Part shown: positions 26,398 to 33,835 of the stretch, piece by piece
How the letters are laid out: the number at the start of each line of letters is the position of its first letter
How positions within the stretch are numbered: the first letter of the stretch is position 1
DNA from: Leifsonia sp. Leaf336
Lineage (GTDB): Bacteria; Actinomycetota; Actinomycetes; Actinomycetales; Microbacteriaceae
DNA: 64,000 nucleotides
Direction of reading: 5' to 3'
NCBI RefSeq assembly: GCF_001423695.1
Contig: NZ_LMOZ01000001.1
Span: forward strand, 1,064,443 to 1,128,442
Position numbers and translations under genes: made by a program
Notes under the pieces: generated by a model
Database searches by the model: none
Seen by the model: the letters and a program-made list of their open reading frames with translations, nothing else
What the model was told of the DNA's origin: nothing

Positions 26398-26979
26398 CTA
26401 TGCGGCGGCGGGGTAGCCGATCCGGCCGATGCGGGCGCCGGTGAGCGCTGCGAGGTCGTCGATCGTCGCGGCCTCGTGGCGGCGGGCGGAGTGCACCACG
26501 ATCGCGGCGCAGGCCTCGGCGTCGGCGAGGGCGTCGTGGTGGTGGAAGTCGTCGAAGCCCGCTGCCATCGCCGCCACCGGGAGGCGGTACGACTCGAGGT
26601 GGTACGTGCGGCGGGCGACCTGGAGGCTGCACAGGTAGCGGTATTCGGGGCAGGAGACGAAGGTGGCGGCGCACGCCGCGCGGATCACTCCCATGTCGAA
26701 GCCGGCGTTGTGCGCGACGAGATGGTCGTCCTCCGCGAACTCGACCAGGTCGGCCAGCTGGTCGACCCAGGTCGCCGCTCCGGCCACGTCCTCCGGACGG
26801 ATGCCGTGGATGCGGACGTTCCACTCCTGGAACACATCGTGTCCGAGCGGCGGCCGGATGAACCAGCTCGCGCGGTCGACGACCCGGCCGTCCCGCACCT
26901 TCACCAGCCCGACCGAACAGGCGGACGCCGCAGAGGAGTTCGCGGTTTCGAAGTCGATGGCGGTGAAGTCCAATGGCAC
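26398..26979 (-). CDS. DEDDh-family 3'-5' exonuclease
   Basis: 193 aa from GTG 26979. The exonuclease motifs are complete: FTAIDFETAN (ExoI, D and E), HNAGFDMGVI (ExoII) and the terminal HxAxxD motif as HDALADAEACA (ExoIII). This is the DnaQ/epsilon fold, here free-standing, so proofreading, RNA or oligonucleotide trimming are all possible. A longer frame starting at 27021 would add residues before the first beta strand that the family does not have. Confidence 0.88.
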   Translation of the reverse strand: MPLDFTAIDFETANSSAASACSVGLVKVRDGRVVDRASWFIRPPLGHDVFQEWNVRIHGIRPEDVAGAATWVDQLADLVEFAEDDHLVAHNAGFDMGVIRAACAATFVSCPEYRYLCSLQVARRTYHLESYRLPVAAMAAGFDDFHHHDALADAEACAAIVVHSARRHEAATIDDLAALTGARIGRIGYPAAA

Positions 26980-27067
26980 GCCTGAATGCTTGCATGGTCC
27001 ACCGACGCCGCCCGCGCGCACCGCCGAGCACGTGCGAAATCGGCGGAGCGGACCCGGAACCCGCGGG

Positions 27068-27073
27068 TAGGGT
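27068..27073 (+). promoter_or_regulatory. -10 box (TAGGGT) of a leaderless transcript
   Basis: TAGGGT ends 6 nt before ATG 27080. Confidence 0.65.
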
Positions 27074-27079
27074 CGCGGT

Positions 27080-27826
27080 ATGCGCGAGAGGCGAGAGCGG
27101 GTGGAGCATGCGCGGTCGTTCGACCGGGCGGCGGAGGTCTACGAGGCGTCGCGCCCGGGCTACCCGGCGGACGCCGTCGCCTGGCTCACCGACGGCACGG
27201 AGGGCCTCGTCGTCGACCTGGGAGCCGGCACCGGCAAGCTGACACGCGCGCTAGTGGAGGCGGGCCGGGAGGTCGTCGCCGTCGACCCGTCGCCGCAGAT
27301 GCTGGCGGTACTCGGCGAACGTGTGCCGGAGGCCGAGGCGCGGCTCGGGAGCGGCGAGAGCCTCCCGCTGCCCGACGCGAGCGCAGGGCTGGTCGTCGCC
27401 GCTCAGGCCTGGCACTGGGTCGACCCGCTGGTCGCCGTGCCGGAGGTCGCGCGGGTGCTGCGGCCGGGCGGCAGGATCGGCCTGGTCTGGAACGACCGCG
27501 ACGAGAGCGTCGAGTGGGTGCGCGAGCTGGGCGAGCTGATGGGCTCGGGGGACGCCGTGACCGGCGACGAGGAGGACCCGGTGGTCGGGCCTCCCTTCGG
27601 GGCGCTGGAGCGCTTCGACGTGCACTGGGTGCAGGCGCTCACGCTCGACGGGCTGCTGGATCTGGCGCGATCGCGCAGCTACTTCATCACCAAGGACCCG
27701 GACGCGCAGGCGGCGGTCATCGGCTCGCTGCGCCGCCTCCACGCCGAGCACCCCGACCTCGCCGGCGCCGAGACCATCGAGCTCCCGTACGTGACCCGCT
27801 GCTACCGGGCGACGCTGGACGGCTGA
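27080..27826 (+). CDS. Class I SAM-dependent methyltransferase
   Basis: 248 aa Rossmann-fold methyltransferase. Motif I VVDLGAGTGKLTRAL (near residue 45) binds SAM; AVDPSPQMLAVL follows and PDASAGLVVAAQAWHWVD is the usual post-motif region of the Methyltransf_11 group. The N-terminal DRAAEVYEASRPGYP is typical of ubiE/tam-like members. The substrate is unknown. It ends 15 bases before a large inverted repeat. Confidence 0.88.
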   Translation: MRERRERVEHARSFDRAAEVYEASRPGYPADAVAWLTDGTEGLVVDLGAGTGKLTRALVEAGREVVAVDPSPQMLAVLGERVPEAEARLGSGESLPLPDASAGLVVAAQAWHWVDPLVAVPEVARVLRPGGRIGLVWNDRDESVEWVRELGELMGSGDAVTGDEEDPVVGPPFGALERFDVHWVQALTLDGLLDLARSRSYFITKDPDAQAAVIGSLRRLHAEHPDLAGAETIELPYVTRCYRATLDG

Positions 27827-27840
27827 AGCTCTTTCCCCCG

Positions 27841-27899
27841 CCGAGGGGCACGCAAACGCCCCTTCCCACGCATTTTCGGGGCGTTTACGTGCCCCTCGG
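27841..27899. terminator. 22-bp inverted repeat, strong terminator or dispersed palindromic element
   Basis: Arms 27841-27862 and 27878-27899 pair over 22 positions with a single mismatch-type change (C-A opposite in the middle: GCACGCAAACG versus CGTTTACGTGC); the loop is 15 nt. It lies between the methyltransferase and ychF. It is longer than the other terminators in the window and has the look of a dispersed palindromic element, but no second copy is present here. Confidence 0.75.
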
Positions 27900-27943
27900 T
27901 CGCCCTCCGGGGCCGGGAGCGGGTCGGGCGCCGCCCCCGCCCG

Positions 27944-27949
27944 TAGAAT
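27944..27949 (+). promoter_or_regulatory. -10 box (TAGAAT) of ychF
   Basis: TAGAAT ends 8 nt before GTG 27958, compatible with a leaderless or near-leaderless transcript. Confidence 0.6.
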
Positions 27950-27957
27950 GGACGACC

Positions 27958-29031
27958 GTGGCTCTCACTATCGGTATCGTCGGACTCCCGAACGTCGGCA
28001 AGTCGACCCTTTTCAACGCGCTGACCAAGAACGACGCCCTCGCGGCGAACTACCCGTTCGCGACCATCGAGCCGAACGTCGGCGTCGTCAACCTGCCCGA
28101 CCCCCGCCTGGACAAGCTGGCCGAGCTGTTCAGCAGCGAGCGCATCCTCCCGGCCCCCGTGTCGTTCCTCGACATCGCAGGCATCGTCAAGGGCGCGAGC
28201 GAAGGCGAGGGCCTCGGCAACAAGTTCCTCGCGAACATCCGGGAGGCCGACGCGATCGCCCAGGTCGTCCGTGGGTTCTCCGACCCCGATGTCGTGCACG
28301 TCGCCGGCAAGGTCGACGCCGCCAGCGACATGGAGACCATCAACACCGAGCTCATCCTCGCCGACCTGCAGACCCTCGAGAAGGCGGAGCAGCGCTACGA
28401 GAAGGAGGTCAAGGGCCGCAAGCTGGAGCCGATCGTGCTCGAGACGGCCCGCGAGGCGATCGCGTTCCTGAACGACGGCAAGCCGCTCTCGACCTCCAGC
28501 ATCGACCTGGAGCCGATCCGCGAGCTGGGGCTGCTCACCGCGAAGCCGTTCATCTACGTCTTCAACGTGGACGAGGACGTGCTGACCGACGACGCCCGCC
28601 GAGCGGCGCTCGCCGAACTGGTCGCGCCGGCGCAGGCCGTCTTCCTGGACGCCAAGCTGGAGTCGGAGCTCATCGACCTCGACGCCGCCGACGCCGCCGA
28701 ACTGTTGGCCTCCACCGGCCAGACGGAGAGCGGGCTCGACCAGCTCGCCCGCATCGGCTTCGACACCCTCGGCCTGCAGACCTACCTGACGGCCGGCCCC
28801 AAGGAGTCCCGCGCCTGGACCATCCACAAGGGCTGGAAGGCCCCCCAGGCGGCCGGCGTCATCCACACCGACTTCGAGAAGGGCTTCATCAAGGCCGAAG
28901 TCATCTCCTTCGACGACCTCATCGACGCGGGCAGCGTCGCCGAGGCCCGCTCGCGCGGCAAGGCGCGCATGGAGGGGAAGGACTACGTGATGCAGGACGG
29001 GGATGTGGTCGAGTTCAGGTTCAACGTGTAG
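27958..29031 (+). CDS. ychF: Redox-regulated ATPase YchF (Obg-like)
   Basis: 357 aa P-loop protein of the Obg family that prefers ATP and binds ribosomes. P-loop GLPNVGKSTLFNALT (residues 7-21), switch DIAGIVKGASEGEGLGN, the NVDE motif (in YFxFNVDE position) replacing NKxD and explaining ATP preference, and a C-terminal TGS domain (LQTYLTAGPKESRAWTI, FEKGFIKAEV). GTG 27958 opens a sequence aligned with the family N-terminus (ALTIGIVGLPNVG). Confidence 0.95.
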   Translation: MALTIGIVGLPNVGKSTLFNALTKNDALAANYPFATIEPNVGVVNLPDPRLDKLAELFSSERILPAPVSFLDIAGIVKGASEGEGLGNKFLANIREADAIAQVVRGFSDPDVVHVAGKVDAASDMETINTELILADLQTLEKAEQRYEKEVKGRKLEPIVLETAREAIAFLNDGKPLSTSSIDLEPIRELGLLTAKPFIYVFNVDEDVLTDDARRAALAELVAPAQAVFLDAKLESELIDLDAADAAELLASTGQTESGLDQLARIGFDTLGLQTYLTAGPKESRAWTIHKGWKAPQAAGVIHTDFEKGFIKAEVISFDDLIDAGSVAEARSRGKARMEGKDYVMQDGDVVEFRFNV

Positions 29032-29038
29032 ACGGCTC

Positions 29039-29077
29039 TGGGTTCCCCCTTCTCGAGAGAGTCTGATCGGGAACCCA
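29039..29077. terminator. Inverted repeat after ychF
   Basis: TGGGTTCCC (29039-29047) and GGGAACCCA (29069-29077) form a 9-bp stem around a 21-nt loop that itself contains the palindrome TCTCGAGA. It begins 8 bases after the ychF stop and lies before the stop of the convergent gene at 29086. Confidence 0.65.
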
Positions 29078-29085
29078 CCACCCGC

Positions 29086-29709
29086 TTACCCGAGCACCCG
29101 CGACCGTCGGTGCCGGGCGGGTTGTGCATCGCGCAGTACAAGTCGTTCGCGCGAATCCGCCGTGATCGACCGCCAGATTGCACCGCGGGCGTAGTCGCGA
29201 ACGCCCGGCAGCATCCCGCTCGTCGCCGCGGTGATGTACGCGTTGACAACATCTGCCTGGCCGATCGCCCTCGACCGGCGCACCGCCGTCGCCGGGAAGG
29301 ATCGCGAGCGGCGCCCGCCATCGGCCTCCCACGACAGAAACAGCATCTGAACCGACCGGTAGGCGCTGCCGCGCGTGACGTACCAGCTCTCGTAGTGGAC
29401 GGCACGGCAGCGTGTTCCGGCATCGAGCGGAATCGTGTACGTGCGGAACCAGCTCTTTACGCGGATGTGCTCGTTCGAGAGATAGACGCCGACGAAGAGG
29501 CTGCGCACCGCCGCGAGGGCCAGGGCGGCCATTCCGACCCAGGCCAGCGGACCGAGGTCGCGGTCGACCTGGGGGAGGTCAGGCATCGGCTGAAGCTGCC
29601 CGCCCAACATCGCGAGGAGGAACACCACCTGCACCGTTATCGCGGTGACGCGCGTGCCGCGACTGGAACGACGGAGGCGGACGTCGCGCGTGTTCGGGTC
29701 GGCAGGCAC
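29086..29709 (-). CDS. Membrane protein with C-terminal PH-like segment, unknown function
   Basis: 207 aa from GTG 29709. A basic N-terminus, two adjacent membrane helices (VTAITVQVVFLLAMLGG and LAWVGMAALALAAVRSLFVG), then a beta-rich cytosolic part beginning YLSNEHIRVKSWFRTYTIPLD, which has the look of the bacterial PH-like domains found after paired helices (bPH). The C-terminus is Arg-rich. A CAGGAT hexamer 6 nt before the GTG resembles the leaderless boxes of neighbours but lacks the first T. No functional clue from context. Confidence 0.65.
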   Translation of the reverse strand: MPADPNTRDVRLRRSSRGTRVTAITVQVVFLLAMLGGQLQPMPDLPQVDRDLGPLAWVGMAALALAAVRSLFVGVYLSNEHIRVKSWFRTYTIPLDAGTRCRAVHYESWYVTRGSAYRSVQMLFLSWEADGGRRSRSFPATAVRRSRAIGQADVVNAYITAATSGMLPGVRDYARGAIWRSITADSRERLVLRDAQPARHRRSRVLG

Positions 29710-29919
29710 TCGTCGATCCTGCCAGCATCCGGGACGGGAAGCGCGTCCCCGATCGGGTCACGGCGCCCACCCACACCTGGCGCATTCATGTCGGAGGAGA
29801 TCGCGGGGCGGCGCGCCGACGAAGTCCTCCCAGAGAGGCCAGGGGAGGAAATCCCCGGGCGATTCTCCTCCACGCGTTCGGAGCACGGATTGTTCTCTCG
29901 TGCGGGGTATCCCCGGTGC

Positions 29920-30417
29920 TCACCAGCCCTGTGACCCGGGCGTCCCTTTGAAGGGCCCGACGACGGAACTCGTGATCCAGCCGCCGTAGAAGCCTCCGGG
30001 CTGCGGCGTCACGACCTCGCCGTCGACCGTGCACTCATCCATCTGCTGCGCGTAGACGGCAACGCGATCTCGGAGCGGCTCGAACCCGGGCGACGGATGC
30101 GGGTAGTTCCACGCGCAAGCGGGCCGCACCTCGCCTCCGCCGCGCACGTCGAGATATCGTGCGGTGCCCTTGAACTCGCAGAACGTCGAACCGTCGGCGT
30201 CGACCAGCGCGCCGGGTACGAAGTCTGCTATCGGGATGTAGTAGACCGGCGGATGGCTGGTCTCGAGCACCCGGACGACGTCTCGGGTTTCAACGATGAG
30301 CTGCCCGCCCAGACGGATCGTGACAGGCGCGGTGACGCGCTCGATGCGCGGGGGCCTCGGGTAGTCCCACACAGACTCCTGTCCCGTTCCTGGGATCTCG
30401 GGGCGCGGTCGGGACAC
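29920..30417 (-). CDS. DUF427 domain protein
   Basis: 165 aa. The DUF427 pattern is clear: VWDYPRPPRIE at the N-terminus, RLGGQLIVETRDVVRVLETSHPPVYYIP, the TFCEFKGTARYLDV signature and a second half with AWNYPHPSPGFEPLRDRVAVY. The fold is a small beta-barrel of unknown role, often annotated nucleotidyltransferase-like without evidence. GTG 30417 is leaderless. It is divergent from a LON-domain gene over 35 bases. Confidence 0.85.
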   Translation of the reverse strand: MSRPRPEIPGTGQESVWDYPRPPRIERVTAPVTIRLGGQLIVETRDVVRVLETSHPPVYYIPIADFVPGALVDADGSTFCEFKGTARYLDVRGGGEVRPACAWNYPHPSPGFEPLRDRVAVYAQQMDECTVDGEVVTPQPGGFYGGWITSSVVGPFKGTPGSQGW

Positions 30418-30423
30418 CTGTTC

Positions 30424-30429
30424 ACTCTA
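30424..30429 (-). promoter_or_regulatory. -10 box (TAGAGT) of a leaderless transcript
   Basis: TAGAGT on the minus strand ends 6 nt before GTG 30417 of the DUF427 gene. It overlaps a possible upstream ATG (30429) of the divergent LON gene. Confidence 0.65.
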
Positions 30430-30452
30430 TGTCAGCGGTGCTTCACTGGAGC

Positions 30453-31064
30453 ATGGCCGCCTCACCGATGTTCCCGCTCGGATCAGTTCTGTTCCCAAGC
30501 GTGGCCATCCCGCTGCGGGTGTTCGAGCCGCGGTATCTCACAATGGTCGGCCGATTGCTCGACGAGGACGAACCGGGGTTCGAGTTCGGCGTCGTCCTCA
30601 TCGAGCGGGGACCCGAAGCCGGGGGTGGCGACCAGCGCGCCTCGGTGGGGACGATGGCGCGCCTGGTGAGCGCGGCCGCGGGCGCCGACGACCTGCTCAT
30701 CGTCGGCGTGGGGACCCGGCGGTTCACGGTCGAGCGCTGGCTCGACGACGACCCGTATCCCCGGGCCGCGCTCTCGATGCTGCCGGAGCTGGAGTGGTCC
30801 GAGGCGCTCGCACCCCTGCGGGCCGAGGCCGAAGCGGTTGTCCGCCGCGTGATAGCCCGCGTCGCGGAGCCGCAGTCGGATGCCGGCATCGAGCTGTCGG
30901 ACGATCCCGTCGCAGCCGTGTGGCAACTGGCGGCGCTCGCTCCGCTGGGCGAGTACGACAGGTACACCCTGTTGAGGTCGACATCGATGGGAGGTCTCCT
31001 GCGTCAGATGATCGATCTGACCCTCGAGGCGGAGGAGCTCTGGTCCGCCGAAGGAGGCATCTGA
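30453..31064 (+). CDS. LON substrate-binding (N-terminal) domain protein, peptidase-less
   Basis: 203 aa. It consists only of the Lon N-domain: MFPLGSVLFPSVAIPLRVFEPRYLTMV, then GTMARLVSAAAG and LLIVGVGTRRFTVERWL, followed by a helical tail. No AAA or protease domain is present, so the usual database name 'peptidase S16' overstates it. ATG 30453 starts just before the first conserved strand; ATG 30429 is possible but overlaps the divergent -10 box. Confidence 0.85.
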   Translation: MAASPMFPLGSVLFPSVAIPLRVFEPRYLTMVGRLLDEDEPGFEFGVVLIERGPEAGGGDQRASVGTMARLVSAAAGADDLLIVGVGTRRFTVERWLDDDPYPRAALSMLPELEWSEALAPLRAEAEAVVRRVIARVAEPQSDAGIELSDDPVAAVWQLAALAPLGEYDRYTLLRSTSMGGLLRQMIDLTLEAEELWSAEGGI

Positions 31065-31312
31065 CCAGCGGTCACCACCTCTGGTCCTTCCGACCGCAAG
31101 GAGACCGCGCCGGAATCCTCCTGGCGCCCAGCCGCTTCTGGGGCCGGGACTGAATTCGAATCGTACGTTGTGATCCCGACGGGACCCGGTGGAGTGACGC
31201 TTCAATGAGTAGGTGACGCGTTGGTTATTCCGTTTCGAGATCGCATCGGAATGGCCTTTCGCTGGCTCGCTTGAGTCTCGTCGCCAAGCGAACGCGAGGC
31301 ATGTGGCCTCTG

Positions 31313-31342
31313 TTGCATTCGCTTGCAGCGATCGCGTAAAGT
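31313..31342 (+). promoter_or_regulatory. Promoter of the Abi-family gene
   Basis: TTGCAT (31313-31318) and TAAAGT (31337-31342) are separated by 18 bases. The transcript would begin near 31349 and carry a leader of about 64 nt. Confidence 0.5.
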
Positions 31343-31354
31343 CGATGTCACTAA

Positions 31355-31392
31355 GACCGGTTCCGCCTACTTCGGTAGGTCCAGGGCCGGTC
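31355..31392 (+). ncRNA. Structured leader of the Abi gene with a UUCG tetraloop hairpin
   Basis: GACCGG (31355-31360) pairs with CCGGTC (31387-31392). Inside, CCTAC-TTCG-GTAGG (31366-31379) is a perfect 5-bp stem with the very stable UUCG loop. It ends 20 bases before GTG 31413. It could be a translational or transcriptional control element, or a terminator left from an upstream unit, although there is no gene directly upstream. Confidence 0.45.
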
Positions 31393-31412
31393 CTCATTGT
31401 TTGGGCGGTGTA

Positions 31413-32321
31413 GTGGGCGGGCACGTCAAGGCTTACAAGACCTATGCAGAGCAAGTGCAGATCCTTTCGGGCCGTGGCATGCAGATAGGCGACGAGGAAG
31501 TCGCTGTCGCAACACTCCAGAGGGTGAACTACTACCGGTTGAGCGGATACTGGTACCCGTTTCGAAGGCTCGTCAACTCAGCTCGCGGCGATGACTTCTA
31601 CGAGGGCACCCGCTTTAGCGACGTGGTCGCGCTGTACGACTTCGACGCTCGGCTACGTTCATCGGTGTTTGCCGCTCTTATGCCCGTCGAACTCGCTATC
31701 CGCGCCCACGTGGGACACGAGTTGGGACGCATCGATCCGTGTGCGCACCTGGAAGTGTCGAAGCTCGGGCCGACCGCGCGTCAGGGCGATCGTTATGCGA
31801 AATGGGTTGATCGCTATAACGTCGAGCTGGACAAGTCTCGCGAGGAGTTCGTCGATCACCACGCGCAGAGGTACGGCGGCCGGTTGCCCGTCTGGGCAGC
31901 GACGGAGATCTTGGACTGGGGGAGTCTGACCTTTCTTTTCGGCTTCGCCCCGCGGCAAGCTCAGGACGCAATAGCCGATGCATCCGGACTGACGGCGCCT
32001 CAGCTGAGCAGCTGGCTCAAGGCACTCAACCTCGTGCGGAACACGTGTGCGCATCACGGGCGATTGTTCAATCGCGTTCACACCATTTCACCGAAGCTGC
32101 CGAAAGTTGGGCACCACCCTGACCTCGACGCCGTATCCACGGACTGGAGCCGCACTTTCGGACAGCTGACGCTTATCCAGTTCCTCGCAGACCGGCTGGG
32201 GATCGGGCGCAGCAAATTGCTCCCCGCGGTGCTGAGGAGCTTCCCGTCGATCCAGATCGTTCCGAAGACGCACATGGGCGTACCTGATGGCTGGCAGGAG
32301 AGCAGCACGCTTTGGGCCTGA
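31413..32321 (+). CDS. Abi family (AbiD/AbiF, Abi_2) protein with HEPN-type motif
   Basis: 302 aa from GTG 31413. The Abi_2 family pattern is clear: an N-terminal AYKTYAEQVQILSGRGM, NYYRLSGYWYPFR, DFDARLRSSVFAALMPVELAIRAHV and the C-terminal LNLVRNTCAHHGRLFNR. The last contains R209-N-x4-H215, an Rx4-6H motif as in HEPN ribonucleases. Abi proteins abort phage infection, often through RNA cleavage; related AbiF systems include a noncoding RNA. Base composition is lower than in flanking genes, suggesting acquisition. The start is uncertain as no Shine-Dalgarno stands out. Confidence 0.85.
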   Translation: MGGHVKAYKTYAEQVQILSGRGMQIGDEEVAVATLQRVNYYRLSGYWYPFRRLVNSARGDDFYEGTRFSDVVALYDFDARLRSSVFAALMPVELAIRAHVGHELGRIDPCAHLEVSKLGPTARQGDRYAKWVDRYNVELDKSREEFVDHHAQRYGGRLPVWAATEILDWGSLTFLFGFAPRQAQDAIADASGLTAPQLSSWLKALNLVRNTCAHHGRLFNRVHTISPKLPKVGHHPDLDAVSTDWSRTFGQLTLIQFLADRLGIGRSKLLPAVLRSFPSIQIVPKTHMGVPDGWQESSTLWA

Positions 32322-32370
32322 GGTCGAAGCGGTTCGAAGGGCTGCGCGCGTCCGTCAATGCGTGCGGTTC

Positions 32371-32376
32371 TAGGAT
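32371..32376 (+). promoter_or_regulatory. -10 box (TAGGAT) of a leaderless transcript
   Basis: TAGGAT ends 6 nt before GTG 32383 and supports that start for an otherwise unrecognised gene. Confidence 0.65.
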
Positions 32377-32382
32377 CGTGTC

Positions 32383-33222
32383 GTGTTGCTGACCCAGATG
32401 CCTCGACGTCGACTCGGCGTGCCAGAGAACGAAGGAACCCTGAGATTCGCCAAGGCCGATTCGAGGGTTCCCTTCTCGAAAAGGTACCTGTTCTTGGAGG
32501 GCACTCCGGCCTTCGAGCTCTCACTCTGGTGCGGCACATGCCCTTTCCTGTTCGAGCGAAAAGATGGTGCTAACGGCACATTGTCCCGTGAGCGCGAGCG
32601 GCTGAGCGAGCTGGAGGGGCCACTGGATTCGGTGAGCGCGGACATCATTCAATCGTTCGGCTCTCTCCTGCCCATCGGGGACTACCTGCCGTTGCTTCTT
32701 GAGGTGCGACCGCAACTGGTCGCTCCTACCGACGAACGTGACTATTTCACTCATGAGCAGGTCGATACGTGGGGAGTCGACAGCTTCTGGGGACTTCCCG
32801 AAAACCCGCGCAGCTTCTACTACCGGACGTTTGAGACAGAGGTCGATCCGAACGAGCATCTCTACGAGTTCATCGTTCCGATGGTGCCCCCGGGCTGGAA
32901 TGACCAGCATCGGGTGTCCTACTATCTCGATCTCATGCGCGGCGGAACCGTCCCGACTGCGGTCGCGCTGTCAACGTTGGATATCTGTCAGCCCGCGACA
33001 GACGTCGAGTCGATCGATTATTACGCGCACTGGGGGCTCACGCACTTCTTGCTCGACGGACACCACAAGGTGCAAGCCGCTGCGGAGTTGGGTGTGCCGC
33101 TCCGGCTGCTCGCCTTCGTCAGCCTCGATGACAGTCTCGCGCGCCCGGAAGAGGTTGCCCGAGTTCCGGAGCTGCTTTCTCGGCCTTCGAGGCCGCGACC
33201 AACTCGCGGCCTGGGGCGATAA
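32383..33222 (+). CDS. Unknown protein with N-terminal CxxC and a ParB/Srx-like DGHHK segment
   Basis: 279 aa. The N-terminal third has a possible zinc knuckle half (LWCGTCPFLF, C50 and C53) after a region rich in basic residues. The middle is acidic and aromatic (DSFWGLPENPRSFYY). Residues about 195-245 contain RGGTVPTAVALSTLD and HFLLDGHHKVQAAAELG, which resembles the ParB/sulfiredoxin-fold motif (a Gly-His-His/Arg loop followed by AA) used for nucleotide binding or nuclease activity. This likeness is by eye only. Located just after the Abi gene with its own leaderless promoter and similar low-GC composition. Function unknown. Confidence 0.7.
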   Translation: MLLTQMPRRRLGVPENEGTLRFAKADSRVPFSKRYLFLEGTPAFELSLWCGTCPFLFERKDGANGTLSRERERLSELEGPLDSVSADIIQSFGSLLPIGDYLPLLLEVRPQLVAPTDERDYFTHEQVDTWGVDSFWGLPENPRSFYYRTFETEVDPNEHLYEFIVPMVPPGWNDQHRVSYYLDLMRGGTVPTAVALSTLDICQPATDVESIDYYAHWGLTHFLLDGHHKVQAAAELGVPLRLLAFVSLDDSLARPEEVARVPELLSRPSRPRPTRGLGR

Positions 33223-33279
33223 CCCCCCAGGTGGCCGTGTTTCGTCACACTCGTCTCGCTGACCGCGGCGCTTCTTGCA

Positions 33280-33285
33280 TATCAT
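33280..33285 (+). promoter_or_regulatory. -10 box (TATCAT) of a leaderless transcript
   Basis: TATCAT ends 7 nt before ATG 33293. Confidence 0.6.
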
Positions 33286-33292
33286 TTGCGCG

Positions 33293-33751
33293 ATGAGCGA
33301 AACTTCCGACCCGTTGCTTGCCGAAGTTCGGTGGCGATTCGAGTCGTTGCTATCGGGTGGAGAGTCGGCACCTGACGCAGTCCGGTGGTCCCAAGGACAA
33401 CTCGATCATGAGACGTGGCGCGATGAGGTCACATTCCAAGGCTTGTTGCGTCTGGCAGACCTTGTTGCCGTGACTTGGATCTACGCCGACGACGACCCCG
33501 ATGCGCACGAACAACTCTTCCGCTCCTATTGGGACTGGATGGAAGTCGTCAGGTGGTACGAAGACGATCCTGCCGGGTGGAAGGCGAACTACTTTCGAGG
33601 GCTTATCACCGCGTTCGTCGAACAATTCGGGATTGAGCGTGCAAGAAAAGCTGCCAAGTCGCTTGTGGCCAGCGGCGATCTCGATGAGGAGGAGGTGGCC
33701 CGCTGGTTGACATGGGCGCGAACGTCACGCGCCCTCAAGCAACACCGCTGA
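33293..33751 (+). CDS. Unknown acidic helical protein
   Basis: 152 aa, no signal peptide or membrane segment. Strongly helical and acidic with many Trp and aromatic residues (DLVAVTWIYADDDPDAHEQL, YWDWMEVVRWYEDD). The C-terminus RKAAKSLVASGDLDEEEVARWLTWAR looks like paired short helices. No family recognised. Together with the two preceding genes it forms a three-gene, lower-GC block, each with its own promoter, between the LON-domain gene and the tetR unit. Confidence 0.65.
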   Translation: MSETSDPLLAEVRWRFESLLSGGESAPDAVRWSQGQLDHETWRDEVTFQGLLRLADLVAVTWIYADDDPDAHEQLFRSYWDWMEVVRWYEDDPAGWKANYFRGLITAFVEQFGIERARKAAKSLVASGDLDEEEVARWLTWARTSRALKQHR

Positions 33752-33835
33752 GTTCCAGTTCCCGGTCGACGACGATTCTGGCTGACTAGTTACCGCTCTC
33801 GTCCGGCGGCTGCGTCTCGGCGAGGAGGCCGTTCC

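Larger units (their letters stand above)
31065..31412. other. 348-base gap: promoter and folded leader of the Abi gene, otherwise no gene seen
   Basis: The first 250 bases carry no convincing gene; short open frames have no start signal. Base composition drops here, marking the start of a lower-GC block that continues to about 33.75 kb. The last 100 bases hold the Abi promoter (31313-31342) and a nested hairpin (31355-31392). Confidence 0.6.

Noticed and set aside
29710-29919. Small frame starting near 29789 (MSEEIAGRR...) in the gap before the DUF427 gene
   Set aside because: No promoter box or Shine-Dalgarno, no recognisable domain, composition like non-coding flank. I see no feature in this 210-base gap.
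31213-31413. 66-aa plus-strand frame upstream of the Abi gene
   Set aside because: It crosses the predicted Abi promoter and hairpin and has no start signal.
31065-33835. Prophage or integrative element around the Abi island
   Set aside because: No integrase, transposase, tRNA target or flanking direct repeats seen; only composition and gene content suggest acquisition.
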